Origin: Paracamarosporium sp. OC-R06-R3
Taxonomy: Eukaryota > Ascomycota > Dothideomycetes > Pleosporales > Didymosphaeriaceae
NCBI GenBank assembly: GCA_019828545.1
Contig: JACVRA010000328.1
Span: forward strand, 61,163-125,162
Direction: 5' to 3'
Length of the DNA stretch: 64,000 nt
Shown: positions 11,101 to 24,450 of the stretch, in pieces
Position numbering within the stretch: the first letter of the stretch is position 1
Layout: the number at the start of each line of letters is the position of its first letter
The notes under the pieces: generated by a model
Told to the model about the DNA's origin: nothing
What the model saw: the letters and a program-made list of their open reading frames with translations, nothing else
Database searches by the model: none
Program-made: the position numbers and the translations under genes

Positions 11101-14100
11101 AGAGCTGACACTTTGGATGTCATTTTCTGTATCAGTCTTTGTACCCTGAGAGGCCTTCCGCGAGTTTTTACTTTTAGTATGACGCAATTTTTTCAGATAC
11201 TTCTTTTCCACTGAGAGATCTAGGTCTTTGATCTTGTCTTGCAGATGATTCATCACATCCACTACTGCGGACGCGGTGTCGGCGAAAATGTTCACAGCCA
11301 ATCCGGAACTCTTCAAACTGTAGACTCTACGAGGGGGCTCCGCATTCTGCTCCGCTGTAATTTGAAGAGCAGCAGCAAACGTGATGTTGCCGCAACGGCG
11401 GTCAGAATAAGCGTCGGACAAGGTTATATCTAAACTTATTTCCTGGAGAAGTATGATAGCCTCTGGCAAAGCTAATATAGCAGAGTCGCGGCCGATATTG
11501 GTCGCTCTGACTTGAATCGAAGATAAGCGCACTGCGAGATTCGCCATGGGCGAATCTGGGTGCTGCCCAGGAGCACTTGCCAAAATATTGACACCCGAAA
11601 GCGTCATCTGGACACCAAACACTACTTCCCTGGATGACTTGGGTGTCTTGATAACAGGTGTATGGCTTGATTGAGGGATGATCTCTCGGAATCGTGTGTT
11701 AAGCATGTCAACGTCTTCACTAATAGCCCGAACAACGTTCGATATCTCTGGCTTGTTGATCGTCGCCACCAGAGCTTGCACTTCAGCAGCCTGCAGCTGA
11801 ATAGTCTCAATGATGCCTGCGGCAAAGATTTTGGTCTGGGTTTCTGTATTGGTGACTTTTAAGCGACCATTGATAGGTGGGAATTCAAGCGCGCTGATGA
11901 GGTTAGAAGCGTCCGCGGTAGTGCTAAACATGCGATGATGGTGCGCAGCCAGATCGTAGTCTATACGTAGCATGACGTTCTCGCCCATTGAGGGTACGAC
12001 AAAGACGCGACCAGCAGATCCAGTAACGGACCAAGTAAGTGACTCAAGCAGTGCTAGGTGGATCGCATAACTATCCATTAGCAAGGCGAGACTAATGTTT
12101 GGCAATTGTGTCGCTTTCGGGCGGTCGATCCGCTCCAGCTTAGGTCTCAACGACCGCTTAACAAGCATTGCTTGCTGATTGAAGTAAGCAACTTCATCGC
12201 GAAGCACAGAATCGGCAACCTCAAGAAGCCCAAGCACATTCTCTTCGAGCCGTACCTCAATCCTATGGCTTGCACCAGCGACTTTGATCTCGTCTGGGAC
12301 AGAGACATCATCTTTGAACTGATGATGGGCAAAGTAAACGCTCGGCGAATTGAATTGTGACCTCAGGAGTAAACGTGATCGAGAAAGCAACTCCGTCACA
12401 GCCTGTTCTAGGTGTACAACAACGGTAGTCGTGATGCCTTGCTTTGAAGAGCGATTGTCTTCGTTGACCACAGACAATCTGAAGCGCCGACCCGTCGCCA
12501 AGCTGTGGAGGTTGATCGTGTCAAGTGAAATCGTAGCCTTCTCCGTGACGTATACAAACTGTAGGCTATTCTCAATCCGCCTTTCTTTGTCGTTAGAGCA
12601 AGATTGAGGTTGAGATTGAGCGTGTCCGGACCGCCGGAGACTGTCCTTCTCAAACATGTTGATGAGAATATCCATTAATTCACAGATCTCCCAATGGACA
12701 CGAATAGCAGTCTCCCCAGAGTTGATCTGCACGATTGTAGTGCGTTTTTGAACCTCTGATCCAACCAGCATAAGGCCCGCCAGTTCGGGCGGTGGAATCA
12801 GGGCAACGTTGATGGCTAGAATCTGAAGTGCTACTTCGCTTTGTTTGGGACCTGGGTCAAGTATAACCTTGATGCCAGCGGAACGGATATCAATGTAAAC
12901 CGGAGAAGTAGACGCTTCCTCAGGCTGCTCCATAGTCGCCGTGCCGAAAAGCATTTTCATAGCCAGACTCTTCTTGACATGAGCCAAGTCCCACGCACGC
13001 CATTGATCCCACATCGTAACAATCCTTTCTTCTGCGTCCTCCGGACACCTGATAGAATTGACGGCGCAGCGATCACGAATCCGCTGTTTCTCATGATCGG
13101 ACAAGGTCTGCCATATGTATCGGAATCTCGAGACTATTTTCCAAGAGTCGTGGCTCCGCAAATGGTCTCTAACCGCACGAAGCGCGAACGTTGCTTTGGT
13201 CAAAAAGGCAGGGTCCTGAAGCTGTTCTTGCGCAGTTGTGAGACGTAGAGCAAGGTATCGCAGGCGGCTCTGTTGCGTCTCTTTAATGGATGCAAATCCA
13301 GTAGCTAGTTCTTCCCCTAATATCGTGCTCCGATGGATGAGGGACGCCAGATAATCAATCTTACGGCTGGCAGTGGCAACCTCGAAAGCTTTTGAATTTA
13401 CGTGGACATGGGTCTCCTTGTTATGTAGCATCCAAACAAGTAGGTCCCGGATTTCAGCCTGGACTGCAACGTCATCTCCAGGACCGTCCAGTTTTCTTTC
13501 AGTAACAGAAATCCCAAGCGACCCCAAAGTCATATGTGCTGAGACCGAATTGTCGCCTGCCCTCTCCCCAATAAGTTTTTTGTCTCTCACAGCACATTGC
13601 AGCCGATGCAATATCAAATCATATTGATCTATACCCGCTGGTGTACCTAGATGAGGGCTGAAAGCGTTCTGGAAGCGGATATGCATCCAGGGTACACGGA
13701 CATTGAACTCAATCGATTTGCCTTTGCCTTCGCGGCGCTTTTGCCGATCCAAGATTGCTGTCATTGTACTTATTTGGAATCCATCCAACAAGTCTTGTGG
13801 TTCACGAGGTTGCAGGGTGTCAACCAAACTTGAGACACACCGCACAAAATCCGGGGTGCAATAAAGGCGTATACCATGGTCTGTCTCGATAATGAGACTA
13901 GTGTGCTCAAAGCTCTCGTCAAAATGCTTCGTAGAAACGTCGTTAAACTGAAGTGCACCGTCTCTGTCCACCCGAAGCCGGGGTGGAAGCTCTGGGAACG
14001 CTGGAACTTCAGACAGATCCATGTCGATAAGATTCAGAGTAGGAGTAGGCGCAGCAAGGGGGCTCGACAGAGCTACTGACGATGGCAGACATCCAGGTGT

Positions 14101-17100
14101 CCTGTCCTTCTCACCAGGGTGAGTCCGACGCCCGGTGGAGCTTTCCGCCCTGGTGGGTGAGCCGAGTAACGTCCTACTTCTACTAGAAGAATGTGTTACC
14201 GTACCCTCTCGAGGCCTGCGAACAGAGCGAATGCTGCTCACAATAGAGCTGCTTGATGATGAAGCATTGAGAGAGCGAGTCCGTAAGGAACGTCCACGGG
14301 AGGATACAGACCCAGACGAATATTCGGAAGATACATACGATCCGCTAGAACCACCTGGCCGGCTCAAAAACATTGGTTGAGGTATTTCTGGAAATTGCAT
14401 CGCAGGTGGCCGGATTTCTTGGTTGGCGGGTAGTTGATCTGTGTCATGATCCATGAACATGAACTGCGCGCGATTCGTCCGTTGATCATGTTCTAGCATG
14501 TGAGCTTGTTGTTTCCTTCGCTCCTCGGTAAAGTCCAATTTGCGGCTGAACATAGTGAAAGACACACTTGTCTCGAGAAAGGCTTGAACTTTGACGGGCT
14601 GTGTATCTCTACCCCGGCTTCCGTACCGCAATGCAGCGCGTTCATCGATGGCGCTCACGGTGAGATTGGGGATCCAAGCACTAAGACGACGAGAAAAAGT
14701 ACCATCAGCAAGGTCGTTGAAGTCCAACTTGACAGGTCCGATGTTAACCAAGACAACCTCTTTATCGACGTGGAACCATAGGCGTATGTCATGTGTCCGC
14801 AAACGAAGGAAAGTCGAATCATGAATGACTAATGGATCGGTGATGGGTAGAGTGTTCTCATCGTCGTCAAGGCTGAATACAAAGCACTTGATGGACGTGG
14901 CGGCTTTCGACAAGAAATTAGATGTACATTCACCAGAAATTGTTCCCACATCAAAATCCCAGTTGCAAACATAGGTTGGCTCAGTAGGTGGAAGCCCAAA
15001 AAGACGATGGCCGGCAATGGTAACTGAGTCAATGAAGACTTCGGTCTGACCACCAGCATCGTGAGGAACGCCTGGACTTGACACAGCACCGCCCACTGAG
15101 AGAGCAATTGGACTGAAATTCACCAGGAGGTCCATGTAGTAATTTGTGAATCTCAGGTCAGCGTGTGCAAAAGGCAGATCTGCTCGAAGGCCTGTCTCAG
15201 CCGAATATAAACTTGCAGGAAGTAGTACGCTCGCATTTTCGGCCGATATGGAAAGTATGACATCGAGATCGTTTGAAACTTTTGTTGGCTGGCCGTTTGG
15301 AATTGTCGTATCCATCGCTAAACTATGGCTTTGCAAACCCTGAAACTCTTCCAAAGTCCTGAAATGGAGGTCATCCCCAAAATAGTTCTCCTTGATCTTC
15401 ATAAAGTGGTGCACGAGCCAACCATACAGTTCAAGGTGCAATCTATCTCCTCGAATATCCATGAAAAGTCTGTCGGTGTTCATGGTAGAAGTTTCGGTCA
15501 TGTATGTATGGCTCCCATTGAGAGTCAGGGACCCTAATTGTGCGACATTTTTGGAGCGCAGCCAGGTATACAACGTGTTCTTGGGTGGCATGCAAACTTC
15601 AAGGCCTAGATGCTGGCCTCGCACATCGAAGCGTATCTCGTTCTGCAAGGGTCTGAATTTATCCAGTGGAATAGTGACATCTCCATGTAGTCGCTGGCCG
15701 TAGAGGATGACGAAGCTGTTCTCATCAAGTTCCGACGGGTTGTTGATGATGTTAGAATCGTTTGTGTTCAAGTAAAGTTTGAAATCAGTGAAGTCCACGT
15801 GTAGTAAGTACTGAAAAGGGACGAACGTGAAGTAATTGGATGGCGGACCGGAGCCCCAGTCAGCAACGAGATCGGTCAAGAGGAACAAATGATCTCTCAG
15901 CAAAAACAGCTCAAGGTCTCGACACGAAACGTTAAACATCCATTTCCTCAAGCTGTTCCAACTGATGGGGTTAGATAAATCGCAGTCCAGTCCAATCGCA
16001 CCTGACCGCCATAAAAGACCGTGGTTGACGCTAGATGATATTTCCGTACTGGCAATATCGACGTCTAGTCTGTTGTTGAAGCCTTCATGTGAAGCAACCA
16101 TGTCCATTACATAGTTGACAGAAGAATTCCCCGCAACCTTCACGTCAATCCACCCAAAAGGACGCATGTTCTGTCCCGAAGTTGCGGCATCTCGTTGTTT
16201 CGTCCTCACGTGTTTCCTTCGCGGCCGTACTCGCCCCTTGGTTTTGTCTGAAGCTTGCTTGTCTTGACCTCCGAGCGTTTTGGCTTTGCCTTTCCATTTC
16301 CAGTCTTTTGATGGCTCACGAATGGGAATGCGCAAGACTGTGTCTTCCTCGATGCTCAGGTATAATTTGAAAACAGAAAGCACTCTGGTGTCGCCTGGGT
16401 TGAGGAGAGAAGCAGGTTCTGCATCGATATGGGCACCAGGAAAGAATATTGACTGAAAGATACCTCGATGTCGGTCAGTCCAAGGTCCGTAGTTGATGAT
16501 ACCTCCGTAGACTTGTATATCCACGCCATACTCTGGTGGAACGCCACCATTGATATCTCCGGTGTGCGCAGGTTCAGTGTACATGCTGTTATCTAGGAGT
16601 GCAGGCACGCGACCCGTAACATCCCAATAGAAGCTCACATTCACACACGGACAATCCACGATCAGAGATGTCTTAGCATACTCAACATCGTCCCATTCGC
16701 CATGCCCATCGGTCTGATCGTCATCCATGTAGCGGGAGAGACCCTTCCAACGGTCTTTCCCCGGAAAATGCCATTGCGGGTTAAACATGCTGGTCCTTCT
16801 TCCAGTGGTTCCACCGTGATGGGTATGAATGGAGTCGGTCGAAGTCGAAAACAGCCTAGGGAAGCGCGGAAGACGAAAGCCTCGCTGCTTGCGCTTTTCC
16901 TCAATCTCTTCTTGTTCCAACACTCCTTGCTGTTCTTCTTGTTTCAAGCGCGCCGCAGTGTCGAGTTGAGGATTCTTGTAGTCCGGGTTAGGCTTCATGT
17001 GCACCACAGGGTGGGTGACTTGAAAGTTGAAAACTTGTTGATAAATGTCCAGGGGCCCGCTTGGCGAGGCATCGAAATTGCCAGTTGCTTTCTCGAATTG

Positions 17101-18058
17101 CGCTGTTATGACGGACATGGTATGCTCGTTTCCAATGACAATAGCGCCTTTGTTGCACTCTACGTAGACGGGAAGTAATTTTAGGAATGCGGGCAGGGCA
17201 TCGTTCTTGCCATTGTCCGTAATGTCAGTGCCGGAGCGAGAAACCTTTTCTTCTTTGGCCGGAGCTTTCCTCAATTTGTTATACTGTTGTCGCTGGTCTT
17301 CCGACATCTCGGTCGAGGTTCTGAACAAGACGTTATTTCCCGTACGTGTGTCTTCCCGATCCAACGGTATGCCTTCTTGGGTGTTTGTGCTGGTGGCTTT
17401 ACGTCGAATAGCGTCCACAATGCCATCGTAGGCTGGAGTGCGATTATACATGAATGCCTCGACTCCCGAAATCTTGACAGAGAAGCGACACGGGAGCCGT
17501 TTCTGCGTACTCTTGCCTCCCTTTTCAGCCTTATCCAAATTCCTAGTGCGACTTCCGGAAGGCGTACTACTCGACGCCCCATCACTTGTAGCTGCGTCCG
17601 GCGAAGGGCGTTCGGCGGTGTATACTTCAGCATCTCTTACGCGCCGTAGCCAGTAATTCCACGTGATGTATCCGTTATGTATGAGGATGGTCTCGTTGTG
17701 GCCGTGGTAGCGAATATCTTTAAAGAAGATGCGGCCGCCGAGAAGCGAGATCTGCAAGGCCTGGATATCGACATATGTGCGGTAGGCGCGCCATGTGTAG
17801 GCACGGATGGCATAAGAGACAAGTGTTGCAAATAGGCGGTTGAAGTAGAAAAGAAAGAAAATGGTCCTACGTGTGAGTGAGCGGGATGCTGCAGTTGCGG
17901 GAGGAGGGTGTGCTTACAGTATGCCGCATATCAACAGCTCGACCAAATACACCCTATACGCGCACATGTTAGATGCTGCATTGCGTACATAGAGGTCTTG
18001 CGCACCAATTGAAGCCCCGGTGCGGGTTCAAGGGCTCTGGCACGATGGTGCCAGCCAT
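8188..18058 (-). CDS. CSF1: Csf1, bridge-like lipid transfer protein (BLTP1/Tweek family)
   Basis: A protein of about 3255 residues in three exons: 18006-18058, 17918-17953 and 8188-17866, with introns 17954-18005 and 17867-17917. The joins preserve the frame and give an N-terminus MAGTIVPEPLNPHRGFNW followed by a membrane segment (VYLVELLICGILTIFFLFYF, about 19-38). Next comes the family-typical GGRIFFKDIRYHGHNETILI near residue 75. The C-terminus carries DMGEATPPLEWIGLHRDRLP, seen in Csf1 and animal BLTP1/KIAA1109 proteins. Such proteins are ER-anchored rods with a long hydrophobic groove that carry lipids at contact sites. Length fits (yeast Csf1 is nearly 3000 residues). An Ala-rich disordered patch precedes the C-terminal motif, and a Ser-rich patch sits near 14060-14360. 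A second ATG at 18232 is in frame, but the start at 18058 matches the usual short cytosolic leader. The gene is divergent from 18486. Confidence 0.93.
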
Positions 18059-18485
18059 TGCGGGCGGGTGCACAGTCGAGGCAAACGGCAGACGCGACTC
18101 CTCATCGTGGCTCGTGACCGTGCATGCTGTCACAGCTTCGGTCGCGCAGAGGAGGTGGACCGAGAACGGGATCAGCAGAAAGCGGCCTGCTGCAGCGGAT
18201 TCCTGGGTCGACGGTCGGGATGAAAGGCGCATTCACTCGTCGTGCAGCGGTTCGCGACCCCATGCCGCTAATGACGCGTGCGGGCCCAAGCTTCTCTCCG
18301 CATCGTATCCACTCGCAGCGCTGCCAGCGACCGCAAAGCTGGTGCCTGTGTAAGATGGCCATGCTCCCGCCCTGCTATTGCTGCTGCTGAGCCTGTCCGC
18401 TGTACTGGGCACGCCGCGCCCCTGTCGCTCTCTCCTTCTGCAACGAGCACGCCGCTCTGGGTTTCTGTCGTGTGCCGCCACCGAT
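18059..18485. promoter_or_regulatory. Shared divergent promoter region of CSF1 and the TMEM184-like gene
   Basis: These 427 bp separate two start codons facing apart, so both 5' regulatory regions must lie here or overlap the genes. The stretch is GC-rich and has no clear TATA box. Open frames in it are short and unsupported. Confidence 0.6.
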
Positions 18486-20696
18486 ATGTCAACAGGCACC
18501 CTTCTGCGACGGGCAGCCTCCGATACCGACCCTCGGGGCACTGGCGATCGCTTCGCAAAGGCCGTCATTATCGTAGCAGGTGTGGCAGCACTCGTTGCCA
18601 GTATCATTACATTCGTGTCAGTATCCTCGTCCAAACACGTTCGTGCTTCCACTGACGTAGACGCAGAGCTGTCTGGCTACAAACGTACGTAATGTCACAT
18701 CTAACGAGGTTCTACGTTGCTGAGTTCGTATTAGGAAAAACTACAGGAAGCCGCTTCTACAACGCTATGTCGTCCGCATTCTGCTCATGGTCCCGATATA
18801 CTCGGCCTGCTCGTGGGCGAGTTTGGTGTCCATCAAGGCATCCCGCTGGATCGAGCCGCTCCGAGACGTATACGAGGCCTTTACCATCTACACATTCTTT
18901 CAACTGCTTATAAACTTCATCGGCGGTGAACGAGCCCTCATCATCCTCATGACTGGCCGAGCACCCGTATCGCACCTTTGGCCGCTGAACCTGTTCCTGC
19001 CCAAGGTCGATATCTCGGACCCGCACACCTTCCTCATGATCAAGCGTGGAATCCTGCAGTACACCTGGGTCAAGCCCTTACTTTCGGTGGCAGCCATCAT
19101 CATGAAAGCCTTGGACATATATAAAGAGGGATACATCGGTGTAACGTCTGGATACTTTTGGAGTGGCATCATCTATAATGTCAGCATCACTATAAGCCTG
19201 TACGCACTCGCTATGTTTTGGGTGTGCATGGTCCAAGACTTGAAGCCGTTCCGCCCCATGCCCAAGTTCTTATGCATCAAGGGCATCATTTTTGCCTCCT
19301 ACTGGCAGGGCTTCTTCTTGTCTATCCTTGTCTGGCTGGGTGCCATCCCAGATGATGTCCCAGGATATAGCGCCGACAACCTTGCCGCTGCTATTCAGGA
19401 CGCTCTCATTTGCTTCGAGATGCCCTTCTTCTCCTTGGCACACTGGTACGCTTTCTCGTGGCACGACTATGCGGATGATACCATCTCCGCTGCGCGCTTG
19501 CCAGTCAAATATGCCTTGCGCGATGCCTTCGGTCCTCGCGATTTGATCGAGGACACCAAAGATACCTTTGGTGGCAAGCAGTATGAATACCGCTACTTTG
19601 ATGCACACGACAACGTCCTCGCGCACGAAGAGTCATCTTCGCGAGCAGCCCGCATGAGAGAAGGCATGAGGTATGAGCGAGGAGGAAAGGGTAAATACTG
19701 GATACCAAGGCCAGGCCCAGGAGAACACGAACCGCTGCTTTCCAAAGTCACGTCTAGTAGGGCTAGGACGATGAGTCCAGGTGCTTCCCGTGCGCTTGAC
19801 ACGTCTAAATACGGAACTGTAGAGGAAAACGAAGAGCCAGAGCTAGACCCTGGAGACGAACAATTATTCGAAAGCGCACGAACATTAGAGTTCGGTGACT
19901 GGAATGTGAGTATGGATATCGTATGACTCGTGTATAGCTGACCATGTTACAGTATCCTGTCATCGAGGCACATAGAGCAAATCGAGATAGTGAACTATAT
20001 GCGCAACCACCAATTTACACTGGTGCCACGAATCGGCATTTACTACAGCCCACCAAGGTCAACCAAAAGAGACGGAAAAGCAAGATCAAAGAGATCCAAG
20101 AGTCAACGGACAAGGGCAAACGTGGCAGCGACGCAAGCAGTGGAGAACCGTCTAGCTCCAAGTCACAGAAAGGATTGGTTGGGAAGCTTCTTAGGCAGGA
20201 GTCATCGTCCTCGTCAAGTTCAGGGAAGTCAAACAAGAGCCAGCTTGTCGATCTCGTGGTTGAGGACACCGAAGCAGAAGAGGTCGAGCGTGTTAGAGCA
20301 CGGAAGGAAGGGGGTCCTGGCTGGAACGAAGTGGAACAAAAACATTTCGTGTAAGTATTGGCACATACTCATGTTAATCTTGCGATCACTAGCTAACGTG
20401 ACTATAGTCACACATATCCCGAGGAAGGACAGGAAGAAGAAGTCCGCGAAGGTTTCAATCCAGACCAGCCGCAGCCACATGATCCTGAAGGTGTACACAA
20501 CCTCAACTATCCGTTCACCACGGAGGAGGGTGTGGGCGAAGACGAGACTGGGAAGCTTGACCCACCAGTCTCAAGTGAGGCGTTGCATTGGGAGACGCGC
20601 GATTACAGTAACGACGACGACGACAACAACAAGCGTAACAAGAGCCCGCAATACGGCAGCTTCAGAGACGAGCACAATGCTTGGAACGACTCGTAA
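18486..20696 (+). CDS. TMEM184/Hfl1-type (DUF300) seven-helix membrane protein
   Basis: Four exons (18486-18688, 18735-19905, 19953-20350, 20408-20696) give about 686 residues. The introns have CTAAC-type branches and canonical ends. The first helix (AVIIVAGVAALVASIITFVS) starts near residue 25. The second exon opens with KNYRKPLLQRYVVRILLMVP, the hallmark of this family, and holds the remaining helices, including ISLYALAMFWVCMVQDLKPF and CFEMPFFSLAHWYAFSWHDY. The C-terminal half is long, hydrophilic, rich in Ser and acidic residues, and probably disordered. S. pombe Hfl1, in this family, sits in the vacuole membrane and binds Atg8. Animal members were once grouped with organic solute transporters. 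Substrate is unknown. The residues just before KNYRK (SGYKRT) are unusual, so the first donor site could be misplaced. Confidence 0.88.
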
Positions 20697-22240
20697 GGTT
20701 GACTTCCTGGCGACGAGAGGCATCGTCTTCGGCATGAAGTCCACCGCATGGAAGGATGCCACGTGTTGACGTTTCTCGGAAGGTCAACGAGGCTTTCCCC
20801 AATGTCATTCTTGCACATCTCTTTTGACGCAAGCTCATGTTCTATACCCTTTTCGGCACGCATACGGTGGTTTTGTTCGCACTTTTCCCTGCCGAAGCGC
20901 ATATGCGAGGCGTTTCTATAGTACACACGAATTCATTCAGATGATTACACATGATCTCCCGTTTGACAGCTGTGGAGCAGTACCTGCAGCCGGAAGCTAT
21001 CAACCAAGTGCATTCTGCCATGCGACGCGGCGTGGTTCGAGAAGCGTGGCAGAAAGTGGAGATTTGAACGCGTGCGCTGGCACCAGCGGCGTGGTCTGAA
21101 TGTTGTGATGGAGGAACGTGCCTTGGGACGCTGTGATTGGTCGGTGGAAGATGGCACTTTGTGGACGGTCAGTTTCAGTTCCGGAAGAATGTGCCAATCG
21201 AGAGCGCGAGAGCAAGTTGATTGTTGTTTTGGCGTTGGGAAATCTTTTGGGGATAACGACTGATTGGTAGGTGGGTTGCGTAGGTACAGATACAGCGTCG
21301 GGGTCGAGTCCATCGGGGCAGTTACAGCCGTGTAAGAAGGACCCGTGTAAGAAGGACCCGTCTGAACTGGTACACGGTCATCAGGCATGCCCATAAGCGA
21401 GAATTGGTTGGTGGCTAGGCCTCGTGCATGCGGCGTGGAATGTCAATTGCATTGTCCTCGAGGCCGTGATCACCGGAACATTAGCAACCCGCACTCATCC
21501 CTCACAACCACCCCATGACCCTTCAATCATCCAAACCATCACCTTCATACACCCTAACAACAGTTCCCTCAATCTCACCCCGCAACAGTTTCACCCAAAA
21601 TACACGGATCCGATCTCCCATCATCGTCGCATCTAAATATACACAAACATCTGCCCACCCGTCCCCGTTCGCGCCTACACCAGAACAATGGCCCACTAGC
21701 ACGTCCCCACTCGCAAACACCCGTCCACTGACAGCCAGCCTTGCGCGCCATCTGCAGGCTGTTTCGACGCGTAGCCGCTATTGCGTGTCGATTGGCTGCA
21801 GATCATCTATTTGTGCGGGCGCTTATGCTCGCCGCGGCCAATAGGACGGGAGGATGGGGCGACGCCATGGCACAGGCTTGCTGCGGGACATCTGGGTGAC
21901 GGGCAGGGGTGGTAGGGACGGGTGTTATTGGGCGCTTGGGGCGAGGGTAGGTTTGTATATTATCGTGGGGAGGGAACGGCGTGGGAGGTTGGAGGGTTGG
22001 CCGGACCAAAGGTGTTGTTGCTGTCTTGTTAAATCACTGTTGGACCAGGGTCGGGTCGAGACTCGTTCATACGGCGCGCGCTTTCCCTTTCTTCTTCTTC
22101 TCTACTTCTTCTGAAGATACCTCGTTTTTTGTTTTTGTTGTGGTTGTTGTACTTACGAGCCCTTGAGGCCTTGACTGGTCTCGTGGATCGCGCTCATTCG
22201 AAGAAAGTCGTGCCTGCTAGACGGGCACTGAAGAAAAATA
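20697..22240. other. Intergenic region of 1.5 kb
   Basis: No supported gene. A 15-base unit (TAAGAAGGACCCGTG, last base varying) is duplicated in tandem at about 21333-21362. A C/T-rich tract (about 22080-22113) precedes the next gene and resembles fungal core promoters. Confidence 0.5.
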
Positions 22241-24450
22241 ATGGTGAAAGAGACGAGGAACGCATGGCTGGCCATCACAGTAGGATGCTGTGCATCCGAG
22301 AGGAGAGAATCCGTCGACGAGGATGATGGCAGAGAAGCGCTCAAGGCTGTTGGTATGTACACTTCCCATCTTCCTCTCGTTCTCTTGGGCATCTTCAGCA
22401 TGCTGCAATCGTTCTTCAACCCTTCTCAAGCTCTCACTTTACTCTCTGTTATGTCCTCACTCTCCTCGATGATCGGGCAGTCCTCATGTTCTTGTTGAGC
22501 TCTACCACGCCACGTCCTTATCTCCCCTTAATCTGGCTAATTGCACACTACGCCACACAATATGACCTACATACACGATCAATTACCCGTCATACATCAT
22601 CATAGTCTACGTTATCACTCTGACAATTGTGTCTAGGAGAATCCGATCTGAAAATATGCTACGACCAACCACAGACAGTAGAGCTCCCGCGCGCTGAGCC
22701 CGTCTCACCACGCCCGCCGACAAGTCACTCTATGAGTCGTCATGTCTCGCAATGGGTTGCTACCAGTCGTGACTTCGCCTCACGTGCCTCATCACGAGCA
22801 AGCGTGCATACACTTACACGGCCGAGAAAGTCGCATTCAAAGGTCAGACGACTTAGCATAAGTGGGCCAACAGACTTCAGGCACGACAGTGGGTTTGATG
22901 GCGCAGAGGGAATTCAGAGTATGCTTGATGATGCTTCTATGCCTGTACGGCGGCGTCGAAGTTTCAGACCTCTTGAGTTGTCGATATACCTCCCAGACGG
23001 AAGGTTATCGCCGCTGCCAGACTTTGAGCTTGATGAGTGGGGTGAGATGCCTCAGGTGCCTGAGCAAGCCTTGGTTCGCAACCGAGACTCTCGAACGAAC
23101 TCGGTATCATCAGATCCGTCCATATCGTCATATTTAGTGCAGAGGAAGCCAGTCGGTTCGGGATCACGGCGATCGAGTGTGCAGAGCACCCAGTCGGTGC
23201 AGTCAAGACCATTGTCCGGGACCTTGTCAACCCTACCCTTCCTACAAGAAGAGCCAAAGAGTCAAGTAGAGTCGCCACGCAGTAGAACGCCAAGTGAACT
23301 GCAACGACGCGGCACACTATCTCCACCACGCATCCTCTCACGTCTTCCCTCGCCCTCACGAGCTCGGTCGAACACTGCGCCATCCAGACCAGCTAGTCTC
23401 CGTAGAGCAAAAACAGACGTTGACGAAGCGATTCGAGAACTAAACACCATTGTCGAAGAGCGCCGTGCAGACGCATACCGCTCCCGCACCCAATCTCCCG
23501 CTTTCATCAATGGACCACCGCTGTCACCGTCATCGCATGTTCCAGCAATTGCGCCTTCGCTCCGCATGCATGTACGGTCAGAGACACTGTCGGATATCGG
23601 GTCCGCCTTCTCAGTGCCATTGGTTACGAAACCACTGCCGCCACCTCCCCCTCCCCCTGGGCCAAGCCGTCTTTCACGACAGACAACAAGACTGACACTT
23701 GCTCCGCCAGTTCGCACTTTCAGTGGTCCCCTCGACTCAAACCCAATCACACCACCCACATCCACAGTTCCCACGCCTACGACACCCATCCATCGTCTAG
23801 GCGCCTGGCTCAAGCGCTCGCTTCCCAATACACCCTCCATCAAATCCCCTGCATCGACTTCGGCATCCAAGCCTACGACACCGAAGTCCGCAGGCGCGAG
23901 GTCCTTCTACCAGTGCGAAGCTGAGCCTCCCATGCCACCCTCATCGCGGCCCTCGACGGCAGGCTCAAGAACAATAGTGCACACGCGCCAGACCAGCGCC
24001 GAAACCGCGACGGTGACACTGCTGTCTTCTTCATCGTACCCCAGCACACCCTCGTTGTCTTCTTCTCCGCGGCACTCACCACACTCATCTATCCACTCTA
24101 TCCGCTCCGTCAAGACGCTCTCGTCTTCCCCACCCACTACTAATTTCCCCCTACGAGACTCCTTGCCCGCACCCGCGCGCGTCAGCCTCCTCAAAGGTAC
24201 CGGGAAGACACGACGGGTTCCTGCGCCCTTGACATTGGCAAAGGAGAAGGAGATGATGGTTGAAGCGAGTCTGGGGTCTGCAAGGAGCGTGGCGAGTGCA
24301 CGGAGCAGCATGAGTCGACGGAGTTTGAAGCCGCCACCAAGTCCGAACTATGGGATCTTGAGGGGTATGGAGATCGGTGCGAGGCAGGAGGGTGTTGCGC
24401 AACATTTGGGCATGTTGCCGAGTCCGGCGGCTGTTGGCGTGGCATTTTGA
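22241..24450 (+). CDS. Ser/Pro-rich disordered protein of unknown function
   Basis: Exon 1 (22241-22352, MVKETRNAWLAITVGCCASE...) joins exon 2 (22637-24450) across a 284-bp intron with a GTATGT donor and GTCTAG acceptor. The join is in frame and gives about 641 residues. I recognise no domain. The protein is dominated by Ser, Pro, Arg and Thr, with many SP/TP and RxxS sites that look like kinase targets. There is a run of eight prolines near residue 350 (KPLPPPPPPPGPSRLSRQ) that could bind an SH3 or profilin-like partner. One helical patch (DVDEAIRELNTIVEERRADA) sits near residue 300. A segment before the poly-Pro holds several Ser-Arg-rich repeats. The end (LKPPPSPNYGILRGMEIG) looks like a conserved short motif. 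The intron is longer than others here. Being a genuine gene is likely; its role is unknown. Confidence 0.75.
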
